Of a stretch of 64,000 nucleotides of DNA, positions 50,209-57,585 are shown in pieces. Origin of the DNA: Alphaproteobacteria bacterium (GTDB lineage Bacteria > Pseudomonadota > Alphaproteobacteria > Reyranellales > Reyranellaceae); contig JAFKFK010000024.1 of the NCBI GenBank assembly GCA_017307275.1, forward strand, positions 36,473 to 100,472, in the 5' to 3' direction. The notes below the pieces were generated by a model, which saw only the letters and a list, made by a program, of their open reading frames with translations, was not told the origin of the DNA and made no database searches. A program made the position numbers and the translations under genes. The stretch's first letter is position 1, and each line of letters opens with the position of its first letter.

Positions 50209-51420
50209 TTACACGCGCTCGATGATGGTGGCGGTGCCCATGCCGCCGCCGACGCAGAGCGTGGCGAGGCCGGTCGAGAGGTTGCGGCGCTCCAACTCGT
50301 CGAGGAGCGTGCCCAGGATCATCGCGCCCGTGGCGCCGAGCGGATGGCCCATCGCGATGGCGCCGCCGTTCACGTTGATCTTGTCGTGCGGCATCTTGAG
50401 GATCTGCATGTAGCGCAGCACGACCGACGCGAAGGCCTCGTTCAGCTCGAACAGATCGATGTCCTTGACCGACATGCCGGCCCGCTTCAGCGCCTTCTCC
50501 GACGCCGGCGCCGGGCCGGTCAGCATGATCGCGGGCTCCGAGCCGATGGAGGCGAAGGAGCGGATGCGCGCGCGCGGCTTGAGGCCGGCCTTCTCGCCGA
50601 ACTCCTTGGTGCCGAGCAGGATCGCGGCCGCGCCGTCGACGATGCCCGACGAATTGCCGGCGTGATGGACGTGAACGATCTTCTCGACCTCGGGATAGCG
50701 CTGCTGCGCCACCGCGTTGAAGCCCGGCATCATCTCGCCCTGCATCTTGAAGCTGGGCTCCAGCGCCGCCAGCGTCTGCATCGTCGTCTGCGGGCGCATC
50801 AGCTCGTCATGGTTCAGCAGCTCGACGCCGTTCTGGTCCCTCACCGGCACGATCGACTTCTTGAAGTAGCCGGCATCCCAGGCGGCCTTGGCGCGCTTCT
50901 GCGACTCGACGGCATAGGCGTCGACGTCGTCGCGGCTGATGCCGTACTTGGTGGCGATCAGGTCGGCCGAGACGCCCTGCGGCACGAAGTACATCGGGAT
51001 CGACACGCCGGGATCGACCGCCCAGGCGCCGCCGTCGGAGCCCATGGGCACGCGGCTCATGCTCTCGACGCCGCCGCCGATGGCGGCCTGGCTCTGGCCG
51101 GACATCACTTGGGCGGCCGCCATGTTGGTGGCTTCGAGGCCCGAGGCGCAGAAGCGGTTGACCTGCACGCCCGAGACGCTCTCGGCATAGCCCGCCATCA
51201 CCGAGGCGGTGCGCGCGATGTCGGCACCCTGCTCGCCGATCGGCATGACGCAGCCCAGCACGATGTCGTCGACCAGGTGCGTGTCGAGCTTGTTGCGGTC
51301 ACGCACCGCCTGCAGGGCGGTGACGGCCAGACGCACCGGCGTCACTTCGTGCAGCGCTCCGTCCTTGCGGCCTTTGCCACGCGGCGTGCGAACGGCGTCG
51401 TAGATATATGCGTCGGTCAT
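50209..51420 (-). CDS. Acetyl-CoA C-acyltransferase (thiolase)
   Basis: 403 residues. The active-site Cys is in [15 protein letters not shown] near 90, the His in [16 protein letters not shown] near 355, and the second Cys in [11 protein letters not shown] near 385. It is the FadA/PhaA-type thiolase that cleaves 3-ketoacyl-CoA. It lies between acyl-CoA dehydrogenase and the FadJ-like protein, so all beta-oxidation steps are encoded together. FadA versus biosynthetic PhaA cannot be separated by motifs, but context favours degradation. Confidence 0.93.
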   Translation of the reverse strand: MTDAYIYDAVRTPRGKGRKDGALHEVTPVRLAVTALQAVRDRNKLDTHLVDDIVLGCVMPIGEQGADIARTASVMAGYAESVSGVQVNRFCASGLEATNMAAAQVMSGQSQAAIGGGVESMSRVPMGSDGGAWAVDPGVSIPMYFVPQGVSADLIATKYGISRDDVDAYAVESQKRAKAAWDAGYFKKSIVPVRDQNGVELLNHDELMRPQTTMQTLAALEPSFKMQGEMMPGFNAVAQQRYPEVEKIVHVHHAGNSSGIVDGAAAILLGTKEFGEKAGLKPRARIRSFASIGSEPAIMLTGPAPASEKALKRAGMSVKDIDLFELNEAFASVVLRYMQILKMPHDKINVNGGAIAMGHPLGATGAMILGTLLDELERRNLSTGLATLCVGGGMGTATIIERV

Positions 51421-51466
51421 GGCTTCTCTCCTTCTTATCTTGTGAGCGTAGCGAAGGACGACAGGT

Positions 51467-52606
51467 CTAGAGCGTACGTCCGATCAGCTCTTTCATGATC
51501 TCGTTGGTGCCGCCGTAGATCTTCTGCACGCGCGCGTCGGCGTAGAGGCGCGCGATGGGGTATTCCCACATGTAGCCGTAGCCGCCGTGGAACTGCAGGC
51601 ACTCGTCGATCAGCTCGCACTGCAGGTCGGTGGTCCAGTACTTGGCCATCGCCGCGGTGGCGACGTCGAGTTCGCCCTTGAGATGCTTGGCGATGCAATC
51701 GTCGACGAAGACGCGCGCGATCTTGGCCTTGGTCTTGAGCTCCGCGAGCTTGAAGCGCGTGTTCTGGAAATCGATGATCGACTTGCCGAACGCCTTTCGC
51801 TCCTTGACGTAGGCCAGCGTGTGTTCGAGCGCGGCCTCCATCGCGGCGACTGCCTGAATGGCGATCACCAGCCGCTCCTGCGGGAGCTGCTGCATGAGCT
51901 GGACGAAGCCCATGCCCGGCCCGCCCAGCAGGTGATCCGCCGGCACGCGCACATTGTCGAAGAACAGCTCCGACGTGTCCTGCGCCTTCATGCCGATCTT
52001 CTCGAGGTTGCGCCCGCGGGTAAAACCCTTGGCATCGCGCTCGACGACGATCAGCGACGTGCCTTTGGCGCCGAGCTTGGGATCGGTCTTGGCGACGACG
52101 ATCACCAGGTCGGCGAGCTGGCCGTTGGAGATGAAGGTCTTGGAACCGTTGATGACCCAGTGGTTGCCGTCCATCACGGCGGTGGTCTTGACCGACTGAA
52201 GATCGGAGCCGGTGCCGGGCTCGGTCATGGCGATGGCGGTGACGAGTTCGCCGCTACAGGCCTTGGAGATCCACTTCTTCTTCTGCTCCTCGCTGCCGTA
52301 ATGGAGCAGATAGGGAACGACGATGTCGTTGTGCAGCGAGAAGGACGGCCCGGTCGCCAGTGCGCGGCCCTGCTCCTCGATCAGGATGGCGCTGTAGAGG
52401 AAATCCGCGCCGGCGCCGCCATATTCTTCCGGCATGGTCATGCCGAGCAGCCCCTGCTCGCCCGCCTTGCGCCACAGCTCGCGCGGCACCACGCCCTCTT
52501 CTTCCCACTTCATGTGGAAGGGCATCACTTCCTTCTCGAAGAACCGCCGGCAGGTGTCGCGGAACATCTGGTGTTCGGGCGTGTAATGGGCGGCCAAAGC
52601 AGTCAC
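51467..52606 (-). CDS. Acyl-CoA dehydrogenase
   Basis: 379 residues. FAD-binding and substrate motifs are [20 protein letters not shown] near 125 and [18 protein letters not shown], with the C-terminal helical bundle ending [35 protein letters not shown] residues around 340-365. It catalyses the first oxidation of beta-oxidation or of a short or branched acyl-CoA. It heads the operon with thiolase and FadJ. A LiuR-type box stands 95 bases upstream, so it may serve branched-chain or other acyl-CoA catabolism rather than long-chain fats. Confidence 0.93.
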   Translation of the reverse strand: MTALAAHYTPEHQMFRDTCRRFFEKEVMPFHMKWEEEGVVPRELWRKAGEQGLLGMTMPEEYGGAGADFLYSAILIEEQGRALATGPSFSLHNDIVVPYLLHYGSEEQKKKWISKACSGELVTAIAMTEPGTGSDLQSVKTTAVMDGNHWVINGSKTFISNGQLADLVIVVAKTDPKLGAKGTSLIVVERDAKGFTRGRNLEKIGMKAQDTSELFFDNVRVPADHLLGGPGMGFVQLMQQLPQERLVIAIQAVAAMEAALEHTLAYVKERKAFGKSIIDFQNTRFKLAELKTKAKIARVFVDDCIAKHLKGELDVATAAMAKYWTTDLQCELIDECLQFHGGYGYMWEYPIARLYADARVQKIYGGTNEIMKELIGRTL

Positions 52607-52700
52607 GGACTCTTCCTCCTGAACTCTGTCTTAGTGTCCTTCTTATAGGGACTTTGGGCCGTCAGCGGTTCACGCGCCAGCGTTCGGGATGTAGTTTACC

Positions 52701-52716
52701 TTTACGTAAACGTCAA
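52701..52716 (-). promoter_or_regulatory. LiuR/MerR-type operator upstream of the acyl-CoA dehydrogenase operon
   Basis: TTTACGTAAACGTCAA closely fits the operator described for LiuR, the MerR-family regulator of leucine/isovalerate and fatty-acid degradation in proteobacteria. On the minus strand it begins as a TTGACG -35 element with the dyad inside the spacer, the usual MerR placement. A liuR gene is not in the window. Confidence 0.6.
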
Positions 52717-52717
52717 C

Positions 52718-53101
52718 CTACCTGACGGCCCCGAAGGCGATCAGGACCAGCGCCACCGAGTAGAGCATCCAGCCGGGATGGCGGCCGCGCGTGCCCCAGA
52801 GATTGCCGAGCGCGCCATAGAGATAGAGTCCGCCGACGATCAGGCTCGTCGCAAGCCGCGCCTGCGGGCCGAACCAGCCGGCCGCCGCGATCAGCGCCAG
52901 CCCGCCCGCGAACCAGCTCACCGTGCTGAAATGCAGGAGCAGCGGCACCAGCCGGCCCGTCGAGGGCGCCACCCGCTTCTCCGCCTGGAGAAACGCGCCG
53001 ACCGGCCGGACCATGTAACGCTGTACGAGGACGCCGTGGATCACCGCCACGACGCTGCCGACGATCCCGGCCGATACGAGAGCGATGTCCTGCCAGTTCA
53101 T
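52718..53101 (-). CDS. Small membrane protein, four hydrophobic segments
   Basis: 127 residues from the ATG at 53101 (MNWQDIALVSAG); an ATG at 53107 would add two residues. Four hydrophobic stretches span most of the chain (SAGIVGSVVAVIHGVLV; FAGGLALIAAAGWF; LATSLIVGGLYLYGALGNL; MLYSVALVLIAFGAV). Function unknown. It is transcribed away from a TetR regulator that starts 66 bases off, with operator dyads over both starts, so it is the probable target of that repressor. Confidence 0.7.
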   Translation of the reverse strand: MNWQDIALVSAGIVGSVVAVIHGVLVQRYMVRPVGAFLQAEKRVAPSTGRLVPLLLHFSTVSWFAGGLALIAAAGWFGPQARLATSLIVGGLYLYGALGNLWGTRGRHPGWMLYSVALVLIAFGAVR

Positions 53102-53103
53102 GA

Positions 53104-53170
53104 CCATACACCTCTGTATGGACGAGACGATGGCACCCGTCCTGGCGCCGGTCAATACACCTGTGTATGG
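53104..53170. promoter_or_regulatory. Two operator dyads in the divergent TetR control region
   Basis: CCATACA-CCTC-TGTATGG at 53104-53121 and ATACAC-CT-GTGTAT at 53155-53168 share the sequence ATACACCTnTGTAT. Each ends in TGTATGG over a potential ATG start, one for the membrane protein and one for the TetR gene. Centres are about 49 bases apart. They are probably bound by the TetR protein itself. Confidence 0.7.
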
Positions 53171-53730
53171 TCGGAGCTGTGACCAATGGCACCGGAAACG
53201 ACGACCGCCTCGGCAAGTCGGACTGGATCGACCAGGGCCTGCGCACGCTCGCGAGCGGCGGCGCCGGTGCGCTGAAGGTCGGCCCCATGGCCGAGAAGCT
53301 GAAGGTGTCGCGCGGCAGCTTCTACTGGCACTTCGCCGACATCGCGGCGTTCAAGGCCGCGCTCCTGCAAAGCTGGCAGGAGCGGATGACCGATCAGGTC
53401 ATTCGCGACGTTGCGGGCAAGGACGGGCCGGACCGCCTGAAGTTTCTCCTGCAGAGGGGCTTCGCCGCCAAGTCGCGGCTCGATCGGGCGATCAGGACAT
53501 GGGCCACCGAAGACAAGGGCGTGGCGGCACTCGTTGCCGCGGTCGATGCCGAGCGGATCGCCTATATCGCGAAGCTGCTCGTCGCGGCCGGCGTGGCCCG
53601 CAAGCGGGCGCTCGCGCGTGCGACCTTTCTCTATTGGGCCTATCTCGGACAGGCCATCGTCATGGATCCGCGCCACGCCGCGATCCCGGCCCCGGCGCTC
53701 GACGATATCGGTGCGCTGTTTGAAACGTAG
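53167..53730 (+). CDS. TetR-family transcriptional regulator
   Basis: 187 residues if the ATG at 53167 is used; a GTG at 53179 is the other choice. The N-terminal helix-turn-helix is clear (LASGGAGALKVGPMAEKLKVSRGSFYWHFADIAAFKAALL-type residues around 25-65) with the standard SFYWHF recognition-helix end. The C-terminal part is the helical ligand domain. It should be autoregulated and control the divergent membrane protein through the twin operators, one of which covers its own start codon. Confidence 0.87.
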   Translation: MVGAVTNGTGNDDRLGKSDWIDQGLRTLASGGAGALKVGPMAEKLKVSRGSFYWHFADIAAFKAALLQSWQERMTDQVIRDVAGKDGPDRLKFLLQRGFAAKSRLDRAIRTWATEDKGVAALVAAVDAERIAYIAKLLVAAGVARKRALARATFLYWAYLGQAIVMDPRHAAIPAPALDDIGALFET

Positions 53731-53810
53731 ACGGTGGGAACTCGCATCACGGCGACAGAAACAAGAGCAAGTACGCGCCCCTGCCCCTGCCGCCGTGTGC
53801 CGAGTGACCG

Positions 53811-54101
53811 CTAACGGCTGTTCGCGGTCTCGACGGCCGGGGGTACCGGAATCTGCGAGCGGTTGAGGGCGCTCTTGAGCTGCTTCACGCCCGCGGCGTA
53901 CTCGCCCTTGCGGCAATGCTCGATGCCCATGTCGGCGTCGAGCACCTTGCCGTAGGGCGACGTGCCGTTGTGCTTGGCCCAGAGGCCGTAAAGCTGCTGG
54001 CAGCGCGCCATGTTTTCTTCCGACGCTTGCGCAAACGCACCGCTTGCGCCGCCCATGACAATGGCGACGCCGGCGAGGGCCGAGAGAGTCTGCTTGAACA
54101 T
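53811..54101 (-). CDS. Small exported hypothetical protein
   Basis: 96 residues with a signal peptide (MFKQTLSALAGVAIVMGGASGAFAQ, cleavage near AFA-Q). The mature 71 residues have two cysteines (MARCQQLYGLWAKHNG; IEHCRKGEYAAGVKQLKSAL) that could form a disulfide, and mostly helical character. This is a known type of small periplasmic hypothetical in rhizobia-like genomes; no function recognised. Confidence 0.7.
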   Translation of the reverse strand: MFKQTLSALAGVAIVMGGASGAFAQASEENMARCQQLYGLWAKHNGTSPYGKVLDADMGIEHCRKGEYAAGVKQLKSALNRSQIPVPPAVETANSR

Positions 54102-54323
54102 CTGAACGCATCCCTAAAGGAACAAGAGAGATGCGCTTGAGTTGGGAACCCACTCCGGCAACGACGAACGAATTTATCTCCGAAACCACATGCGAAAAAA
54201 AACTGTTACGTCGAAGTGAGTAACGCTCGCTCGCCGCCTCCGCGCGGATAGCTTTCCGCGCAACGCCTGAGCGGTTTGACTTGAATCAATCACCGTGCGG
54301 TTAGTGTCTGCGAAAATCGGAGA

Positions 54324-54911
54324 ATGTCCCTCGTGAAATCTTTCCTCGCCGCCCCCCTCCTCGTCATCGCGTTCGCAGGCACGGCCTCGGCGCAGACCGC
54401 TTCGTTCAAGTGCCCGGTCAACGGCACGCAGTTCACCTACAAGTCCGCCGCCTTCGACAAGATCAACACCGCGACCGGTCAGGACGGCAATGTCTGCCTG
54501 TTCGCCAGCACGTCGAACGGCAAGGCGGAAGCGCTGCGCGTGCACTGGGGGCTGGTCGGATCGGTCGATGCGCAGGGCGAGTCCTTCGCCGGCGGCCTCG
54601 ACCTCAAGGCGCTGTGGCCGCTCAAGGTCGGCAATACATTCACCAGCACCGTCAACGTCGTCGGCCGCGACGGCAAGAGCTACACCTCGACCGTCACGAT
54701 GACCGTCGCCGCCTACGAGAAGGTCACGGTGCCGGCGGGCACCTTCGATGCCTTCCGCGTCGAGGAGACCAAGGCAGGCTCCGCGCACCGCAACGTCCAC
54801 TGGTGGGTGCCCGCGCTCGCCGCGTCGGTCAAGGACAGCTTTCCCGACTGGCGCGACCTGAACAAAACCATCGTCCTGGAGCTGACGTCGGTGAAAGCCG
54901 CCGCCCGCTGA
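54324..54911 (+). CDS. Exported hypothetical protein, beta-rich
   Basis: 195 residues with a signal peptide (SLVKSFLAAPLLVIAFAGTASAQT). The mature part has two Cys (FKCPVNG; NVCLFAS) and alternating strands ending in HWWVPALAASVKDSF and ELTSVKA. Family not recognised. The ATG at 54324 has CGGAG upstream. A FixK/FNR-like dyad lies about 40 bases before it. Confidence 0.7.
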   Translation: MSLVKSFLAAPLLVIAFAGTASAQTASFKCPVNGTQFTYKSAAFDKINTATGQDGNVCLFASTSNGKAEALRVHWGLVGSVDAQGESFAGGLDLKALWPLKVGNTFTSTVNVVGRDGKSYTSTVTMTVAAYEKVTVPAGTFDAFRVEETKAGSAHRNVHWWVPALAASVKDSFPDWRDLNKTIVLELTSVKAAAR

Positions 54912-54977
54912 TCAAGTCCACCAATGAAGTCGGGCCGTCCGCTTGACCATCGCGCGCTTCTGATTTCAGATGACGCC

Positions 54978-55135
54978 ATGTTCTCGCGGCCTTCCCGCCT
55001 CTCGCAGCGACGCCGACGCACCACCACGGTGCGGCGCGGCAAGCTGAACACGCGAACAGGAAGGCCAGCGGGAAGATAGTTCCGCACCTCGTTCGTCTGC
55101 AGAACCCGCCACCGCACCCGGTCGGCGGGTTTTTT
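54978..55135 (+). promoter_or_regulatory. Arg-rich 33-codon leader ORF and intrinsic terminator before a GNAT gene
   Basis: An ATG at 54978 opens a 33-codon frame with a run of Arg codons (SQRRRRTTTVRRGK), ending with TAG at 55077-55079. Twenty-five bases later a terminator follows: CCCGCC (55105-55110), 13-base loop, GGCGGG (55124-55129) and a TTTTTT run to 55135. The GNAT ATG is 25 bases beyond the terminator. The layout resembles a ribosome-mediated attenuator, or a small RNA ending at 55135. Confidence 0.5.
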
Positions 55136-55159
55136 GTGTCCATATTCTGGAGAATAGCC

Positions 55160-55639
55160 ATGACAAGCGATCCTCACCTGGAGCCCCTGGCCGAGCTTCG
55201 GCCCGCCGAACCGCACGAGGCAGCGGCCATCGCCGGCATCGTGCGCGCGGCCTATGCGCGATGGGTGCCGGCAATCGGCCGCGAGCCGCTGCCGATGCGC
55301 GTCGACTACGCGAAGGCACTGCAGGAGCATCGCTTCGACGTCGTCGTCGATGGCCAGACCATCGTCGGCGTGATCGAGACCATGCAGCGCGACGATCACA
55401 TCTGGATCGAAAACGTCGCCGTTACCCCGGAGGCCCAGGGCCGCGGCATCGGCCGCCTGCTGCTCGACCATGCCGAGTGTATCGCGATGGCCGCCGGCTG
55501 CTTCGAGGCCCGCCTGCTGACCAACGCCGCCTTCGAAGCCAACGTCGCGCTCTACCGCCGCCTCGGCTACGTCGTCGATCGCGAAGAGACGTTCCTGAAC
55601 GGCATCACGGTCTACATGAGCAAGAAGCTCGCGCGATGA
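55160..55639 (+). CDS. GNAT-family N-acetyltransferase
   Basis: 159 residues from the ATG at 55160 (GGAG upstream). The GNAT acetyl-CoA loop is VAVTPEAQGRGIGRLLLDHAE near 95-113, with ARLLTNAAFEANVALYRRLGYV toward the C-terminus. It transfers acetyl groups to an amine substrate that cannot be identified here. It lies directly behind a terminator and Arg-rich leader, so expression may be controlled by attenuation. Followed by a small 65-codon gene. Confidence 0.88.
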   Translation: MTSDPHLEPLAELRPAEPHEAAAIAGIVRAAYARWVPAIGREPLPMRVDYAKALQEHRFDVVVDGQTIVGVIETMQRDDHIWIENVAVTPEAQGRGIGRLLLDHAECIAMAAGCFEARLLTNAAFEANVALYRRLGYVVDREETFLNGITVYMSKKLAR

Positions 55640-55674
55640 TGTATCGTGCACGCTCTCAATAAGGGGGAAACTGC

Positions 55675-55872
55675 GTGGCCGTAGACCGCTATACCAAGAT
55701 CGTCCTGACCGTAATCGCCGCCGCCCTGGTCGTTCAGACCGGCAAGGATCTCGTGTCGCCCGCCCGCGCCAACAACATAACGAAGGTCGACATCGTGAAG
55801 GTCGACGGCCGGGACATCGACGACAGGTACGGCCCTACCCCCCTGCCTGTCAGGATCGTCAGCGGCCGCTGA
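55675..55872 (+). CDS. 65-residue hypothetical protein
   Basis: GTG start at 55675 with AAGGGGG upstream. A possible membrane or signal stretch (YTKIVLTVIAAALVVQTG, residues 6-23) is followed by a hydrophilic tail with KVDIVKVDGRDIDD. It overlaps the convergent nucleotidyltransferase gene by 14 bases. Unknown; similar small single-span proteins occur in relatives. Confidence 0.5.
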   Translation: MAVDRYTKIVLTVIAAALVVQTGKDLVSPARANNITKVDIVKVDGRDIDDRYGPTPLPVRIVSGR

Positions 55873-56911
55873 GCGTCTTTCCGATCACAGCCAGAGTCCG
55901 ATCACGGACTTTGGCGTCGAGACGGGCGAGGCTCGCCATCATGCTCTCTGACCATTTGTCGCCGCCACTCACGGCTTCCTGCCACACGTCGCGCAACTCT
56001 TCCGGCCGCACGTCGACGAGGCGATTGAGCAGCGCCTCCGCCTGAAGCAGGTCCTTGGCTTGCTTGGCTTTGCCAGGGCCCACGCGCCGGTGTGTCACAA
56101 TGAGCTTGTGGACGGCGTATCGCTCAGGGGCCGGGACGTTGACGTAGATGCCGGCGCCATGGAGAACGACCGCCGGTTCGGGCTGGTGAATCAGGAAGTC
56201 CAGGAAGCGCAGCGGCTCCGCATCGGTGCCGAGTGCGGGAAGACGCTTCGGCTTGTCGGTGTCCCTGCCTTCGTTCGGTGTCAGGAAATCGACGCGTATG
56301 CCGTCGGCGGCACGATACGTGACGGTGCGCTTGCGGTCGCTGAGGTGCGGCACCGGGCGAAAGCTTTCGTCGACGGATTTCAAAACATCGATCATCGGCG
56401 CCGTGGCGTCCTCGACGGCGATCGAAACATTGTTGAACTGGGCAATGTCGACATCCTGCGTCGCCGTCGACGCTGCGGGCAAACGTATCGCCAGGGAGGC
56501 CGGATAAGTCTGGTAGGCCACAGTTCCGACGAGCACACTGCGCAGGCGAAATACACCGGCCTTCGCCAGGGCAGCGACGATCTCGCCGATTTTCGGCAAG
56601 GGTCGCGGGAGGCCGGCCGTACGGACGAGAGTGGAGATGAGAGAACGCCTGGACCGCTCCGCCGTGCGGGCTTGCCGATGCTGTTCGATATGCTCCAAAA
56701 GCTCCGGCGTTTCCGGCCCGGCGTATCGCTGCTTCTGTCCTTCCGAGGCCGGCAACTGGAAATACCAGTAGCGCTTGCCGCCGACCTCCTTCGCGACAAA
56801 AGTCCCCGCTTCGGGGAAAGCCTCGTTGAACGCATCCAGCGAGCACTGTTCCAGCAACTCGGCGTACGTCGTCTGGAAGCTGAGCGACAATGGCCGGGGA
56901 ACGGGTGGCAT
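55859..56911 (-). CDS. GSU2403-type nucleotidyltransferase-fold protein
   Basis: 350 residues. After an N-terminal region of about 100 residues that may hold a helix-turn-helix, the nucleotidyltransferase core begins with VLVGTVAYQTYP near 127 and carries the metal Asp153-x-Asp155 (TQDVDIAQF) and Asp208 (GIRVDFLTP), so it should be catalytically active. This family (NTP_transf_8/GSU2403) is related to toxin nucleotidyltransferases, but a partner antitoxin gene is not adjacent. Two large inverted repeats stand immediately upstream. Possible roles are tRNA or protein modification in a stress or defence system. Confidence 0.75.
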   Translation of the reverse strand: MPPVPRPLSLSFQTTYAELLEQCSLDAFNEAFPEAGTFVAKEVGGKRYWYFQLPASEGQKQRYAGPETPELLEHIEQHRQARTAERSRRSLISTLVRTAGLPRPLPKIGEIVAALAKAGVFRLRSVLVGTVAYQTYPASLAIRLPAASTATQDVDIAQFNNVSIAVEDATAPMIDVLKSVDESFRPVPHLSDRKRTVTYRAADGIRVDFLTPNEGRDTDKPKRLPALGTDAEPLRFLDFLIHQPEPAVVLHGAGIYVNVPAPERYAVHKLIVTHRRVGPGKAKQAKDLLQAEALLNRLVDVRPEELRDVWQEAVSGGDKWSESMMASLARLDAKVRDRTLAVIGKTLSGR

Positions 56912-56918
56912 GGTTCCA

Positions 56919-57003
56919 TTATACGTTAAATGCGACTAACGTATAATAGGGCCACAGCGTGCAACATCAAGGTTATTATACGTTATCTGCAGAAAACGTA
57001 TAA
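56919..57003. promoter_or_regulatory. Twin 28-bp inverted repeats upstream of the nucleotidyltransferase gene
   Basis: Dyad one at 56919-56946: TTATACGTTA, 8-base spacer, TAACGTATAA. Dyad two at 56976-57003: TTATACGTT, 10-base spacer, AACGTATAA. Both are 28 bp overall, share the same half-site and start 57 bp apart. The first begins 8 bases from the gene's ATG, so a bound protein could block initiation. Typical of an autoregulated toxin-antitoxin or defence gene. Confidence 0.75.
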
Positions 57004-57015
57004 ACGGGCCCTATC

Positions 57016-57576
57016 CTACATCCTGCAGGGATGCGCCGGCAGGCGGGTATCGCAGAGGCTGACGCCGTCGAGATACTTCTTCGTCTGTTCGAGCTGCGCG
57101 GATGTCGGGATTGCACGGACGGCGCGTTGCACGACGTAGAAGCTGTCGTTGCCCTTGATCGTCTTCACCATCGTCGTCTCGGGCTTGCCGGTCGAGGTCA
57201 GCAAGGGGCAGCGCAGCAACATCGACGCCGAGAGGTAACCGTTCACCCGGCTCGTCGCGACCGACGTCGCGTTGCTGCCCTTGCAGGCGCCGGCCCATTG
57301 CTGCTGCAGGGTCGTCAGGAACTTTACCGGGTCGAGATCGGTGCGGTTCAGGAAGACCTGGACCGTCACCATCTCGGTCCAGTTCTGCACCGTCTCGTTC
57401 GACGGCACCCACTCCTGCATGTTCATGCCGTTGCGCTGCTCGCTGAAGCCGACCTTGAAGCCCTGAGGCAGGCCGACCAGCAGGTTCTCGTTCTTGAGCT
57501 GCGCGGTTGCTGCCGTGCCGAAGCACAGCAGCAACGCGAGCCCAAGGACGACCGGCCGCAACGGCAGTCGCTGCAC
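57016..57576 (-). CDS. Exported hypothetical protein
   Basis: 186 residues with a signal peptide (VVLGLALLLCFGTAATAQ). The mature protein contains LVGLPQGFKVGFSEQRNGMNMQEWVP, a conserved look among rhizobial secreted hypotheticals, and three Cys (GACKGS, LLRCPLL, SLCDTRLPAHPC). Probably periplasmic. No function recognised. It ends 10 bases from the twin repeats and lies 9 bases after the hydroxyacyl-CoA dehydrogenase gene on the same strand, so it may be the last gene of that unit. Confidence 0.7.
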   Translation of the reverse strand: MQRLPLRPVVLGLALLLCFGTAATAQLKNENLLVGLPQGFKVGFSEQRNGMNMQEWVPSNETVQNWTEMVTVQVFLNRTDLDPVKFLTTLQQQWAGACKGSNATSVATSRVNGYLSASMLLRCPLLTSTGKPETTMVKTIKGNDSFYVVQRAVRAIPTSAQLEQTKKYLDGVSLCDTRLPAHPCRM

Positions 57577-57585
57577 GACCGCGCC

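Noticed and set aside
47571..50225. 884-codon open frame opposite the hydratase and FadJ-like genes
   Set aside because: Antisense shadow; the minus-strand genes have complete catalytic motifs.
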